A DNA stretch of 64,000 nt from Certhia americana. Its lineage: Eukaryota > Chordata > Aves > Passeriformes > Certhiidae. Under the pieces are notes generated by a model, which was not told where the DNA came from, did no database searches, and saw nothing but the letters and a program-made list of their open reading frames with translations. How positions within the stretch are numbered: the first letter of the stretch is position 1; every line of letters starts with the position of its first letter. The stretch covers positions 95,582,966 through 95,646,965 of the forward strand of contig CM031857.1 of assembly GCA_018697195.1 (NCBI GenBank), in the 5' to 3' direction. Shown piece by piece: positions 49,201 to 61,705 of this stretch. The position numbers and the translations under genes are program-made.

Positions 49201-52200
49201 TAGGGTTTTTTAGCATAGTGGAATATATATACTCCATATAATGGAGTAATTCTACAAAATGAAATTCCTATATATAGTTTGGCAATTAAAATACCTTAGT
49301 TACATCACTACTTGTATGAAATTCACATTAGTTACATCCTTAGAAATTAACCCCATATTTTGTAAGGAACAAATTCATCCCAAAATTACCCTATCATCAA
49401 GGTTCAAGTAGGTAATGGCATTCTGATATTCACACAGCAGCATCTCAGGATGTTTTTTTAGGCCAAGACTGGCTGGAATCTCAAAGAAAATATCTCTACC
49501 AGACATTTTTATGTGTAGCTTTAGGGACAGTGATTTATCATTCCTGTGTGTTGGTGTGTGCATCGCCTGGTCTTACATAATAAGCTCAGGCATGTAGATA
49601 TTTGGAAGTATTTGGAATCAATCCAGATATATACTATGAAGTACCAGAGACAGTTAACTAGAGAAGAGGTGGGAGAATGGAGAAGGAATTATGGACACAA
49701 GAACTCTTTCAGAGGGGATGCTAATAACAGAAAGAACATTTTAGGCCCACTGAACTTACAGAGCACACAGAATAAGTAGTCACAAATAAAAAAAAAAAAA
49801 GGAATATAAAAATCAAGTGCCTCAAATGAGTACTTAAGGTACCCAAATGAACTTACGAGGACAAGGAATAGAAGGAGAAGACTTGGGGTAAATTTGAGAT
49901 ATGAGAATTCTCATTCACTTAAATGAACATAGAAGCAGAAAGCTGAGATTGTGCAAATAACACCAGTACATAAATACCAGTGGGAGGAGAAGGCAGCCGT
50001 GGGAGCAAAGCAGGTCTTGCAAAAAAAAATCCCATTCCTTAGGACTTTGCTACCAGACCAACAGCAGCACCTTGTGAGCTGACCCCAGCGGCAATTGCCT
50101 AAACTTCCTTGAACCAGGTCTATTTTTCAGGCTGAACATCTTGGTAAAATACAGGTCCTGATTAATGCTACTGAGCAGAGATACTTGGCATATACTGCTC
50201 ACGTGGGATCCACAGAGATCAGTGTCCCGTTTGACACACAGTGTCACTGTGGATGTGTGGGACATGTTTCTGCTCTGGGGGTCCTGGAGAGCATGGGGGT
50301 CACTGTACCTCCCTGCAGGCACAGTCTGGCTCAGGGTACATCAGGTGCCGAGGCTTCAAATTCATGCCAGCCCTTCTGAGATCCAGGGAATAAAAAGAAA
50401 AAAATCTAAGTACTCCCTAGAGATGTGAATTATGGTCTCATCTGGATTCACTGAGGCCACATGACAGTAAGACAGTTTTTCCTCCATATGTTTAACAAAC
50501 CAAAACAACCACTACCAACATCAATCATTTCCCTGAGTCTTCAGAAGACCTGAGCAGAGCTGACTCCACCAAATTATTGTTAAATATATCAGTAAATGGG
50601 AACAGCACAACTGAGGGACAACTTTAAATCTGTAGAAGATTGTCTTGCTGCAAAGACAGCAGTTCACCATCCTAGCTCACCCTTTCTTTCTAAAGAACTG
50701 GAAACCATGACAGTTAGTAATGAGAGCAAAGATGGAACTTGATGGAGAGATTTTCAAAGTTACAAGGATGCTTTTTTGCCCAGTTTCTATAAGCAGGTAC
50801 AATTTCTTTGTCTTTCAAAGTCTTCCTGACTATGACATAAAGCTGTGTTTAGTGAGTCAGATTTTTGATCATATTTCTTCTGTTATATGCAGAGGGCTAA
50901 AAATAAAAAAATGCTTCATGAAAATTTTATGACAGAGATATAGGAAATTGTAACAACAGTATCATAAGATGTGGGTTTAATTTGATTTTTTTTTAATACT
51001 TACGCTTCTACAACTGTTGCAGGAGGCTTTAACCTGAAAACAGAAACAACTTTAACTAGGCTTTTGTTCAGAAGGGGACATTGTTGCATTAGCAAAATGG
51101 TGTGGGAAGATTCAGGCGTGAAGGGTGCAAGTTACACAGTTATTCACATTCTGAAGGAATATCTAAGTGACATTTTGGTCATAAGAACACTTTGGTAAGA
51201 ATATAAAATAGGAATTTCTAGACTCTGCCACATTACAAGGTTAAAGAAAGAAATTGGAAATGTCCAAGTGTGCTGTCATATCTCCTAGCAAAAAATGAAA
51301 AAAGCATATTTTAAAATATTTCCATTTTTCAAAGAGAAAAAAAGGATGAGAGTGCACTTCAAAAACAAGGTGAAGATTTGGTTTATGAAAGCATTACTAT
51401 ATAAAAGTATGTGCTTTTGGTGCTTCCAACACAAAGACCTCGCTGGATATCTTTAGTTTGATAAGATAAATTGTGAGTGTTAGCATGAGGCATTGGTTTG
51501 TGTTAAAGATAAAAGATCTGTTCACAAAAAATTAAAAGAGCTAAAACCCTCTTTTACTATAAATAGTTTAATGCTGTAGAATTTTCTTGTCATCAAAAAA
51601 AGATTTGCAAAGCTAAGTGTGACAACAGAGCTTAAATTCACACAGATGAAATCAAACACCATTAGAAAATGGCTGAGCATGGTGATGAAGTGACTGTAAG
51701 GAGGGCTGGCAGAAAAGCACTTTTCTAATAATGTGGAAGATGCCCAAGGTGCAAGCACACTAGGCAGATTATTGGCAACAATACACTCCAGGCATACAAA
51801 TAAAATTCCTCTGTCATACTTTTTGCTGCCAAATTAGTACAGCAACTCAACAGTCACTGACCCTTGCTTTTCTTTGGAAACCATAACTTATTGCCATCAC
51901 TGGTGGTAAGAAAAGGAAAAAAAAAATCAAGCTATGCCTTTTTATCTCTTTGTGTTAAGCAAAAATTAACTGATATATTTCACACATGAGATTAACTGCA
52001 CACCTCTGTTGTAGCCATGCCCAGCAAGCTACTAACAGTCAGATTGCAGTCCTCAGAAGCATAGGAATATTATGACTTGCTGCTTGGTTCCAGCTGTGTG
52101 TCAGATCATGCTTTTAACTTGCTTTCTATGGATTCCAGGGAGAGAAGAATTGAATACAGCTCTGTGTGTGGAAGGCTTCTATTATAAATCAGCCATGGTA

Positions 52201-52503
52201 TCTCAGCCCCTGAGTCCATCCTAACATTTTTGTTAGCAAAGTATGCCTCTTGACTTGCAGCTTATAAGGCACTTTTGTATTCCAAAGCCAAAACCAATTT
52301 AGTGTTATTGTAGTTTACTGCTGCTGCTTAATTGTTGAGGATGGAGTGATGCTCAACAATGAAGTTAACTTCACTTGTTAAAGAGAACCACCAATATATT
52401 TATTGAAATAAAAAGAAATTTGATAGCAAAAGCTGCAGTGGTTGAAGAGTATTTGATGGCATAGTGCACTGATTATTTACTGCACAGAGGGGAGGGTCAG
52501 ACA
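46259..52503. other. AT-rich unique DNA, no gene seen
   Basis: No gene or repeat family is recognised. There is a poly(A) run of 25 at 46518-46542. The stretch 50050-50400 is richer in GC and open on both strands (87-90 codons), but no domain is recognised. A TCACAGTC/TCACAGTG repetition lies at about 48481-48512. The segment 52080-52350 is fairly rich in regulatory-looking motifs. All other open frames are short and look like chance. Confidence 0.5.
46518..46542 (+). repeat. Poly(A) tract of 25
   Basis: Twenty-five uninterrupted A residues followed by G/A-rich sequence. No retrocopy is recognised upstream. Confidence 0.9.
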
Positions 52504-52507
52504 CCAC

Positions 52508-53027
52508 TGTTGGGGACACTCTCCCATTGAGCCATGATATTCACAAAGGACCCCCTTGGACTCTAAATTCCTTCTGGGAAGGGAGTCTAAGTGCAGCTGA
52601 ATCCAGGCTTAGTCCCAGACTTGGTCAGTTGTTTATGTTTAAAGGACTATGTGTGTACAGTCAACCTTTTATAACACTTAACTAAGATGTCAAAGTTTAG
52701 CATTTTGGTGATCATTTAACAAGAATCTGTTGTGGCTAGGAATCTCTCAACTTCATGGAGTAACCCTGAGAGGTGCTACTTCCCCTGATCAAGGGAAGAT
52801 CCCAACCTGCAGACCGTGGTCATGCAGGGGAGATAGTGAACCCTGGGCTGCCCACTATTTATGTGGCAAGATGATTGATTTATAATCATATTTGCATACC
52901 AACCATGTTGTGGATGGCACATGCTCAACAAGCCCTCATGTTGGATCAATGCTGAAAGCTCTTAGCTGTTGAGGTGTTTCATGTCTTCCCTGAGTTCAAC
53001 TTAAGCCAGCTGCAGCCATCATGTCCA
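52508..53027. mobile_element. Possible LTR-like element, about 520 bp
   Basis: This stretch is less AT-rich than its flanks and starts TGTTGG, ends GTCCA, with the same four bases (CCAC) on both outer sides (52504-52507 and 53028-53031). A TTTTATAAC sequence lies at about 52667-52675. TG...CA termini with a 4-bp duplication would suit an ERV1-type solo LTR. However, terminal identity beyond TG/CA is absent and a 4-base match is easily found by chance. Ordinary unique DNA, or a conserved non-coding element, is the alternative. Confidence 0.3.
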
Positions 53028-53031
53028 CCAC

Positions 53032-56000
53032 TGCTATAGCTTAAGCAGAAAGGAGCAGAGCTAAGCACACGGCCACACTAATTCACCACTGCACTGATCT
53101 CAGTCAGGTCACACTACTACTGAGCTGCTGCATTCAGAATTGTTACGTGATTTTTTCAATATGCATTGCAGCAATATATAGCCCTAGTACACATTATTTT
53201 TCTTGTATTAGACAGAGAAAAAGATGCTGTAGTCTTAAAACAGACCTCTTTTGATGTTGCTCCAAACAAAACAACAACCATATAAACAGAAAGCCTTACA
53301 GATCAGTCATAATTAAGAAAACAAAGGGCACCATAGTGTGAATTCCACCCCCACTGATTTGCTTCCTATGAGGAATATTGTACATGTTCCCACATTTTAT
53401 GCAGATTGTTAAATGCTTTTGCTCAGCAATCCTGGTTTTATATGATTACATAAACAAGAGTTGTTTACTTACTGCTTAATTATTTACTTATTATACTTGC
53501 CGGTTATTTTAAGAGGTATGACTATCACGGTATGATAGACAGCCCTTTTACAGGCTCAGAGAGCATGGCAGAAAAGATCCAGTTACCCAGGTTACATAGT
53601 AAAGAAAACTTCCTGCATTCAGTTATTTTCCCCTGACTCACCAGTTTCTTCCACCACAGAACATGACCACAGCCATACCACTGTACTTTCTATAATGTTT
53701 CTGAAACTGTACCCAGTAAGAACCGAAATATCTCCTAAATGTCACCAGTTTATATCACCAAAGCCAAGCAGAAGAATAGTGTTTCTCTCTAAGTGGTTTG
53801 ACTTCTACTTCTGTCATCCTTAGATTTCCTGTTCATCCTCAAAAATTGTTTTATCCTTCTATACATTCCCTGCATTCAAATTTCAACAGTCTTGCAGCAA
53901 TTTGTGGTGCTGTATGTCCACCTCACACAACAGTCTTTCAGCTGGACAGGTGAAACTCACCTGCTTTTTTCTTTCCTGTGGAAAAATACAAACCAAAAAA
54001 TGCTTTTGGTGGCCATCACTCACTTCCCTATAAGAAACCATATTATTATTAAAGCCAACGGAGTAATATGCTGCAATAAATCATTTCAGAAGCCAAATCA
54101 CATGGACAAAAAGGAAAAATGATTTCCTCTTTTCTTAGCAAGATCAGGAGGATTGAGTTTGCATAGCATGCTTGGAGAGTGTAGAATTTACCAGAAATGA
54201 CAAATGGTTACTTCAGCCTTGGCACCCATACAGTGACATTGATCTACCAAATCACAAATACATCTCTTAGTATGGAGCTTCTTTACATTTCCAGATGAGC
54301 TCCTGTGTAATGTTCACTGAGAGGCTGCTACCTGCACCTAAGTCAGACATAGCAAATAAGAAATTTTACCTGCTTGGGAACTCGGAGTTAAAAAGCTGAA
54401 GTATAGTAATAACAAGGTTTAAAAATGAAGAAGCACTCTTTAAGCACAGTTTATTAATAAAACAGAAAATAATTCTGCTAAAAAAAGTGGTCATAACATT
54501 TTAGAGATGGAAGAAAAGTTGTAGTGGGCAACACATAAAACTGATGTAAATGAAAACACTCTTCATTTGTCAGTGCTCTTCATATATTCTAAACTACAAA
54601 GTGCAACACAGGAGCCACACACTCTGACAAAGAGTTAATCCATCGTAAATTTGACCTCAAATAAAACTGGCTGAGGTCTACCACTTTGGAAGAGTATAGC
54701 AATGCATGCTTCATCTGAGCTGAGCAAAGATATTCTTGCATTTCCACAGTGAGTGTCATGTACAAACTGAGACATGAAAGTAAAAAGTGTGCTTAGCATT
54801 TTAGGATGAAATATGCAACCGTGCAAGAACATAAGAGGGTATGGTACTTCCTTGTTTTCGTGCTGAGCTTTAGGAAGTCATTTACAATATGTTTTTGGAT
54901 CTTCATTGACTTTAGATCCTTCCGAGATGGCTTATAGATGTAAAGATTATTAAAGTTATTATTCTTCTGTCTCAACCATATATATGTATTTGGTATGCCA
55001 CTATTTACCCACACACACAAAAAAAACCCCTCTAAATGTAAGATTCAGCAGTTTCCTGCAGTAACCTTGTCTTTTAACGTTGCTTGAGCCCTGGCATCAT
55101 CAACTGAAGGAGTTATTGCAACCTGTAGGGCTTCTGAACTCAGGAGTGCTGTTACCTGTCATTTGGTGCTGGATTTTTTATGAAAGGGAGCAGGCGTATG
55201 TTCAGGGGAAACACTCCTCTCACGTACACTGTGACTGTCACAGTGGTAGCAATCTTCCTGTGGGCAGGCACATTGCACAGGTCAGCAGTGTGTACTTGCA
55301 AACTGCATCTTTTGACTGCAATGCAGAGGACAGAGCAGTTACATTTAGAATGCTTATTTCTGTTTCTAAGTAAGAAAGGGGCATTAAACATTATATATGA
55401 TTTTTATCTTGTTACTGCTCAAAATAAAATGCATTAATACAACTTCTATTTTTCCTAGTATCCAGGTTCTCCAGCTTCAGACTAATAATATGACCAATAG
55501 GTTACAGAAGTATTCTCAACTCTCTGTGAGCTTTATACTCCCAGCAGCATAAGAGCTCAGCTGTAACAGCAGCCATGGAGAGCATTTATCCCTCCTTACA
55601 TCTGTAAATCTTGTGTCAAGGGTACTCCACCAAGCCAGGAAAAGTGTGGTTGAATTCTCTCACAAAGAACTGGGGACAGGACAAAGGATTGACTCTGTTC
55701 AGTGGGTTTGAAAGGCATATAATATTACATTTACAATCATATTCTTCAAGAAAATAATAAAATAGCCTTTTTCATGAGATTCAAAGCAAATTTGCAGAAG
55801 ATGACCTTCAAGGACGTTTCTGAACTATAATTCTCAAACCCATGAAGGCAACTCCCCTGGAGTCCTAAGTCAGTCACCAAAGACAAAGAGATACCAATAC
55901 AGCCTGGACTAACCCTGTGCAGCTCCTACTTACTTAGCATACAAGGCTAGGTAAATTATTCTTCTGAGAAACAGAATTTTCATGACAGGACATGTACCAT

Positions 56001-59000
56001 GTCCTTGTGTTTGAGACTGGGTGTTGGATTCCAGCCCAGGCCCTTTTGACTTGTGATTTACAGATAAGTTGTACATCATCTCACAGTGAGAATCCATGTC
56101 ATGTCATCATCCACAAGTGCCTACATAGCATCTCCTTGCTTTGTAATAAAATGTTTTTCTAATTTTAATTTCATTTCAGAATATCCAAATTTTTTAATTG
56201 TGAAAGTTTTGGCACTTGATTTCTTTTCCTGGGAAAATTAATATAGAAGACTAGTCTCCTAGGCAAAACCAAACCAAAACAAAACTAAAAAGCATAGGCA
56301 GCAGCATGATCTCTTAGAGACAATTCCATTTGTGACAATCACCAGGCCTCTGAAAAATTTCATCTATCTCTATATTCTCCAGATATTTTAAGTGTGATTA
56401 CGTCTTCTCAGCATATTACATCCTCAACTTCTTAATTTAAGGCTTCCGGTTATCTTATAAAAAGGAATGATCTATATCAAATTTTTTGTTCTGCTTAAAC
56501 TGAAATCCTGTATATATGTCTTTCTGCATATTTCAGAGTGAAGTATAGAGGTCTGGTAAAGAGCTTTATAGTCCTACCACAAGCATTTGTTGGCCAGTAA
56601 TTATATGAGCTGGAATCCTCTACTAGCTACACAGCTCCCTGTTTTCAGTCAAGAATTTTTACAGTGGGTCCTTACTGCTCTGTTTCATTATGTGATCATT
56701 TAAGCTCTTTGATTCTCAGACAGAGCTTAACCACCACAGGGAGTAAGGATCTGGCCTTCTACATTGCACCTCATTCTTTACCTTGCCAATTGACACACAA
56801 GGTCTCCTTACTTTCTCAGTCAAAAAGCAAGCTTCTGGTTATTTTACATTTCCCTCAAATATACACAAAATGCTTTTTTATAGCATTTTTTATTTGTTGG
56901 TATTGAATACATCTTGAGGCTGAATAGTTAGTCAATCTTACTGCTGTACATACAAATTAACACATCCCTACATCTCCCCACTGACAAAAAAGAGCGGGTA
57001 AATTATGGAACCAACTAGACTGGGCTTTGAATTATCTATATTCTTGTTTTGCAGTCAATCACCAGAAGCTTGCCCTTGTTACTGATGTTACAGCTGTGCT
57101 CCCAGAAAGATCAAAGATCATTACAGTCCCTGTGCCCCTCTCACTCAGGCAGGCAGGATGCTGATCAGCAGAAAACACACCCAGCACAGCATGTGTGCTC
57201 AAGCTTGCCCATCCTCAGCAGCTTCCACTGTTTCACTCTGACTCTAAGGAAACTGTATTCTGCAAGACAGCATATTCATTATCATTTTTCTTTATTTTCA
57301 CTCAATGACAATTTGCTTATTATTTGACAAATGCTAAGTGAAAGGATATCTTAGACAGTATTTGAGCTGGAGTTATTGCTTGAATAGTAGGAGCTTGTGA
57401 TTGATATTCACACTGTGTAATTAATCTCCTAAATCATGTGCTTCTTTTCCCCATCAGACAATTATTAAACCTATATAGAGATTTAAAAATGGCTTTGCAG
57501 CATCTCCCTGTGTGAATGCATGTCTAAGTGAATATTTGTATGTAGGTTATTCACATCACAAATATTCACAACTGTTTTCTTAAACAGAAGGAACATCTCA
57601 GAGATTTTGAATTAATATTTTGGATTAATTTTTTTCAGTGTTTTCCCACCTTCTATTCAGCTGGACTGATGAGTTGACTAATACAAGACAACTGCTTCTA
57701 AATTTTCTCCCTGAAAAGATTTTCCTGAACAAACACACATACAAATATGCACAATAACTACTCTGAGTAATTGATTGTAAAATCTTCCTTGACATCCGCT
57801 TCCTCTTCTTCCTTATCTCCTTAAAAAGCCTTCCATATTATATCTGTTGTTTTATTAGAGCAATTTTAATATTGATTGGAAGAGAACTTTACCAGTAAAC
57901 AGAAAATATAAACATATTGCTGTAAAATAAGAATTGTCCATTGATAAATTAAAACATTATGCGTCTGACCATGTGCTAAGAGAACCACTGAAGCAAGGTG
58001 TCTCAGCTAATTCAGTGAATTAATGGTGTTTACTGGTTTGAAAAAAACACTAAAAAGCAGAACACATAGCATTTTTCTTTCTCTGTCTGTCTTCTTGTTG
58101 TGTGTTTTGTTGTTGATTTTATGGCTTTTTGGTTGTTTGTTTGTTTGGTTTGGTTTTTGGGAGTTTCCTTTGTGTGTGTCTTTTTTGGTCTGTTTTGCTT
58201 ATCTTTCCCTGGTTCACCACATTTTAAATAGAGCACAGAGAAAATTCCTTTTCATATTTTATATTCTATTCCTCTCTTTTTGTTGTTTTATTTGCACTAC
58301 TAGGGATATAAGCTGTACATTAGTAGTAATTCTATCTGGATTCCCTTTTAGGGTCAAATGCATCCTGTCTCATTTCCCAGTTCCCAAGTTTAGATGTTCA
58401 GTGCCGGGAGGAACAGAAGCCAAAATGTAACCTCTGAAATGCCAATATTTACTTTAATATTTAACTGGTGCCTATTAAGCCCAGTAGAGGGCAATACAGC
58501 TATCTTAATTAAGTCATTGGTTTCCTGGAAAACTTATTTCTCCCCATTCCTTTCGAAGATATATTTTAGGGCCTCTGAGCTTCAAATGACAGAAAAAATC
58601 CAGTTTTGCTCACCTGGCTCCTGCCCAGTTGGCTCTGAACTTTACGTGGGCAGAAGAGGACACTCTCCCACAACCTAGAAGAGGACCTTGACTTGCAGCC
58701 AGCAGCTGAAGCCATGAATTTAACACCGTCATGGTTACTGCTTCCCCTGAGGACATTCCTTTTTGCCTGCCAGCACAAATACTAAGTATTGACAGAAGAA
58801 AGGTGGTCAAGGTGATGTGAGAATAAAGGGGAAGGTATTTAACAAAGTCAAGATCTTGTAGGGTTAAAGATCCAAAGTAACTATTCTGGGATATACATTC
58901 CATTGCAGGGCCTGTTTGATCTTGTCTCATTAGAGGGGGAAAAAATACGAACAAAACAACCGTTTTAATATCAATTCCTATTATTGTGTGATTCTTAATT

Positions 59001-61024
59001 CTCTCAAATACTTCAATCCCACACAGGATGCTACTACCATTAGGTCCGTTATGGGAATATGATGAGATGTAAAATAAATAAAGTTAAATTGTATGCCTAT
59101 GGAAGAGTAATATAAATAACTAAACACATGACAATTAGCTTGGTTCCTGGCCATGCTAACTCTCAGCAGTACTCCTGTCCTGCAGGGGATGTAAAAAAAA
59201 AATGTTGGTTGCTCAGCATTTCCCTCTTTCATACCACTTCTGCTGGAAACTGCTGGTAGTGGCAATAAGGCTCATACTCATATAACAGCTTTATCATTCT
59301 TACTACCTGTTCTGCAAGTTAAAAATGTTTCTTACTTTGTTTGCACAGAGCTTGTTGGGCTTTGTTCCTGTCAGTGTATTTCTGCTGCTATTATAAGAAG
59401 AGGCCTTATTTAAGCTGGGCTGTGAGTAGCGCTCAATGAAGAGGAACAAAAGACTATGATTTAATCATAAACACTTAAATAGTCTTTAGATGGGATGAGA
59501 GCCTTTAGCTGGGGTCCAAGGAAAAGAGCAAACCCTCAAAGTCCATGAAGCAGCACATGTGGTCCCCTAAGCAGCTTGGTTGAAAGATTGAGTGACAGCT
59601 ACAGCTACAAGCCCTGGCATTCAGCAAAGTCACAGAGCAGACTGAAAGCTGCCCAAGAGTTACATGTCCCCAACCTAACCCCTCTATGGAACTTTTCCCT
59701 CTCCTCCTGTCTCTCTCTTCTCTTGCCCTCCCTAACTGCTATTACCTTGTTTGAAGTGCTTAGCTCCCTGCACTGGCTACAACCTTTGCCACATATTCAG
59801 CACTTCAAAATGCTTCTGCAGTAACAATGAAAATGCTCAATTAAGTTCAGATGAGAAGAAGAGGAGAGGAGAGATGAGTTTATAAAGAATTGATTGTATT
59901 TAACATTATATAGGCATCCAATGCTGGACAGAGGAAGGGTTGTGCTCCATGAAGGCAGTACAAAGAAAATGAACAGACCAATTTTAGTCAAGAATTACTA
60001 GATCAGGACTAGCTCTCAGACGTGATCAAGATTCTTATTTCTTCTCTTTCTCTCATGGGCACAGTGAGCTTCCAAAATGAGAATAAAAGGCCCATTATTG
60101 CCCACTGGTGGTGGTATTCAGGCATGCCAGCCAACAGTAAAAAAAGCTATTTTCTAAGTTGCTGTTACTGAAATATCCGGATGAAATGAAGAAAGAATGC
60201 TTCTACTAAGTCACTTGAGCTAAGGCTAATGTCACAGAATTTATGGCTCTAATTTTTTAATAATGAATCAGCTGCCTTAATGTGTTTGCAGAGCCATGCA
60301 TGGAAGGAATATTACCTTCAGAAACCACAAGGCCTATTAATCTAATAGGAACAAGCAGAAAAGAATACAAGAATTAAATCTAGATGTAACATCTTGGAAA
60401 AAAACAAACCAAAAGAAAACAAAAGAAAAATTACTGCATTTGACTATGCTTCAGCTCTTGAAACAGCAGTTATTAATATAATTTTAGGAAAAAAATATAC
60501 CTATATGCAGATTTTCCTTCTGTAAATACTGAAGAGGTTACAGGGATCTGTCTTCACAAATTCCTGGAAGTTATCTATATTTTTAAAGCTTCACAAACTT
60601 TATTTACAGAGTTACAGATTATATTCAAGTACAGATTAAACCTTTGCAGCACTGCATTTATTACAGCTATGTCCAGAAACTAGTTTGTCTTCTGTAACCA
60701 CAGTCTTACCACAAATAAGTTTATGAAGAAATTAGAGATATTCAGTAGTCACAAACACCAAACTATCTTAAATTTACTGCTTATAGGATTTAGATATTGT
60801 AATGCAAAATGAGTTTCATTGTTTCACCTGTCAGCATTATAATATGATCACTTATCAGAGGTTTTTACAACTCTTGTTTATTTGACTTTCAGTAAGATTC
60901 AACATACTATGTGTTTTAAGATATTTTAAAAACATGAACTCATGATTACAGCTGAAACCCTGGGTTTATATGTTGGTACTGAAATACTTGAAATCTGAAC
61001 TTTCTGGCTGACATAGTTGTTGGC
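53032..61024. other. AT-rich unique DNA, no gene seen
   Basis: No gene, RNA gene or repeat family is recognised over this 8 kb. The longest open frame of the window (135 codons, 58023-58430) is a hydrophobic translation of a T/G-rich low-complexity run with (GTTT)n at about 58132-58158, and is not called. Motif-dense unique segments at 53385-53545 and 60080-60360 are listed as regulatory candidates. A purine-only patch lies at about 59852-59876. Confidence 0.5.
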
Positions 61025-61705
61025 TGAAGAGCTGCTGGAAAAAGGGACCTAGAGATCCTGGTCAATGGCAAGTTGAACATGAGCCAGCAGTGCCCTGGCA
61101 GCCAGGAGGGCCAGCCCTGTCCTGGGGGCATCAGGGACAGCATCAGCAGCTGGGAAAGGGAGGGGATTGTCCTGCTCTGCTCTGAGCTGGGGCAGCCTCA
61201 CCTCCAGTGCTGGGGGCAGTTCTGGGTGCCACAATATGAGAATGACATGGTCCAGAGGAGGACCATGAAGGTGTGAAGAGCCTTGAGGAGAAGCTGTATG
61301 AGAAGCAGCTGAGGGCACTCAGTCTCTGCAGCCTGGAGAAGAGGAGACTGAGGGGAGACCTCATCAAAATCTACAACTTCATTGTGAGGGGAAGAGGGCA
61401 GGCATTGATCTTTTTGGTGATCAGACAGGACCTGAGGGATCAGCCTGAACTTGCATCAGGGAATGTTTAGGTTGGGCATTAGAAAAAGCTTTTTTCCTCA
61501 GGGGGTGGTTGGGCACTGGAACAGGCTCTCCAGGGAAGTGGTCACAGCACCAAGCCTGGCAAAGTCCAAGAAGCATTTGGACAATATTCTTGGGCAAATA
61601 GTGTGACTTTTGGGGGTGGTCCTGTGTAGGGCCAGAAGTTGGACTCAGTGACCCATTTGGGCTCTTTCCAAGTCAGCTGATTGTGTCATTCTGTAATTCT
61701 ACGAT
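61025..61705 (+). mobile_element. CR1 LINE, 3' end, plus strand, best-preserved copy
   Basis: Sense CR1 of about 680 bases. Blocks in order: AAAAAGGGACCTAGAGATCC, TGAACATGAGCCAGCAGTGC, CCTGGCAGCCAGGAGGGC, GGGCAGTTCTGGGTGCCACA, GAGAAGCAGCTGAGGGCACT, AGCCTGGAGAAGAGGAGACT, GGGGAGACCTCATCAAAATC, GGGCACTGGAACAGGCTCTC, TGGGCTCTTTCC, and the terminus TCATTCTGTAATTCTACG. It covers the end of ORF2 and the 3' UTR. It is the least decayed copy here, so probably the youngest insertion, and belongs to the same branch as 15040-15285 and 21645-22095. Short open frames of 65-89 codons across it on both strands are not genes. Confidence 0.95.

Noticed and set aside
50050..50428. Overlapping frames of 87-90 codons on both strands as an exon
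   Set aside because: No domain is recognised, and no good acceptor and donor pair bounds them. Openness on both strands suggests composition.
58023..58430. Longest open frame (135 codons) with hydrophobic, membrane-like translation
   Set aside because: It is read from a T/G-rich low-complexity run with GTTT repeats. Such DNA encodes Phe, Leu, Val and Cys by composition alone. No family resemblance is seen, and an overlapping minus-strand frame is also open.
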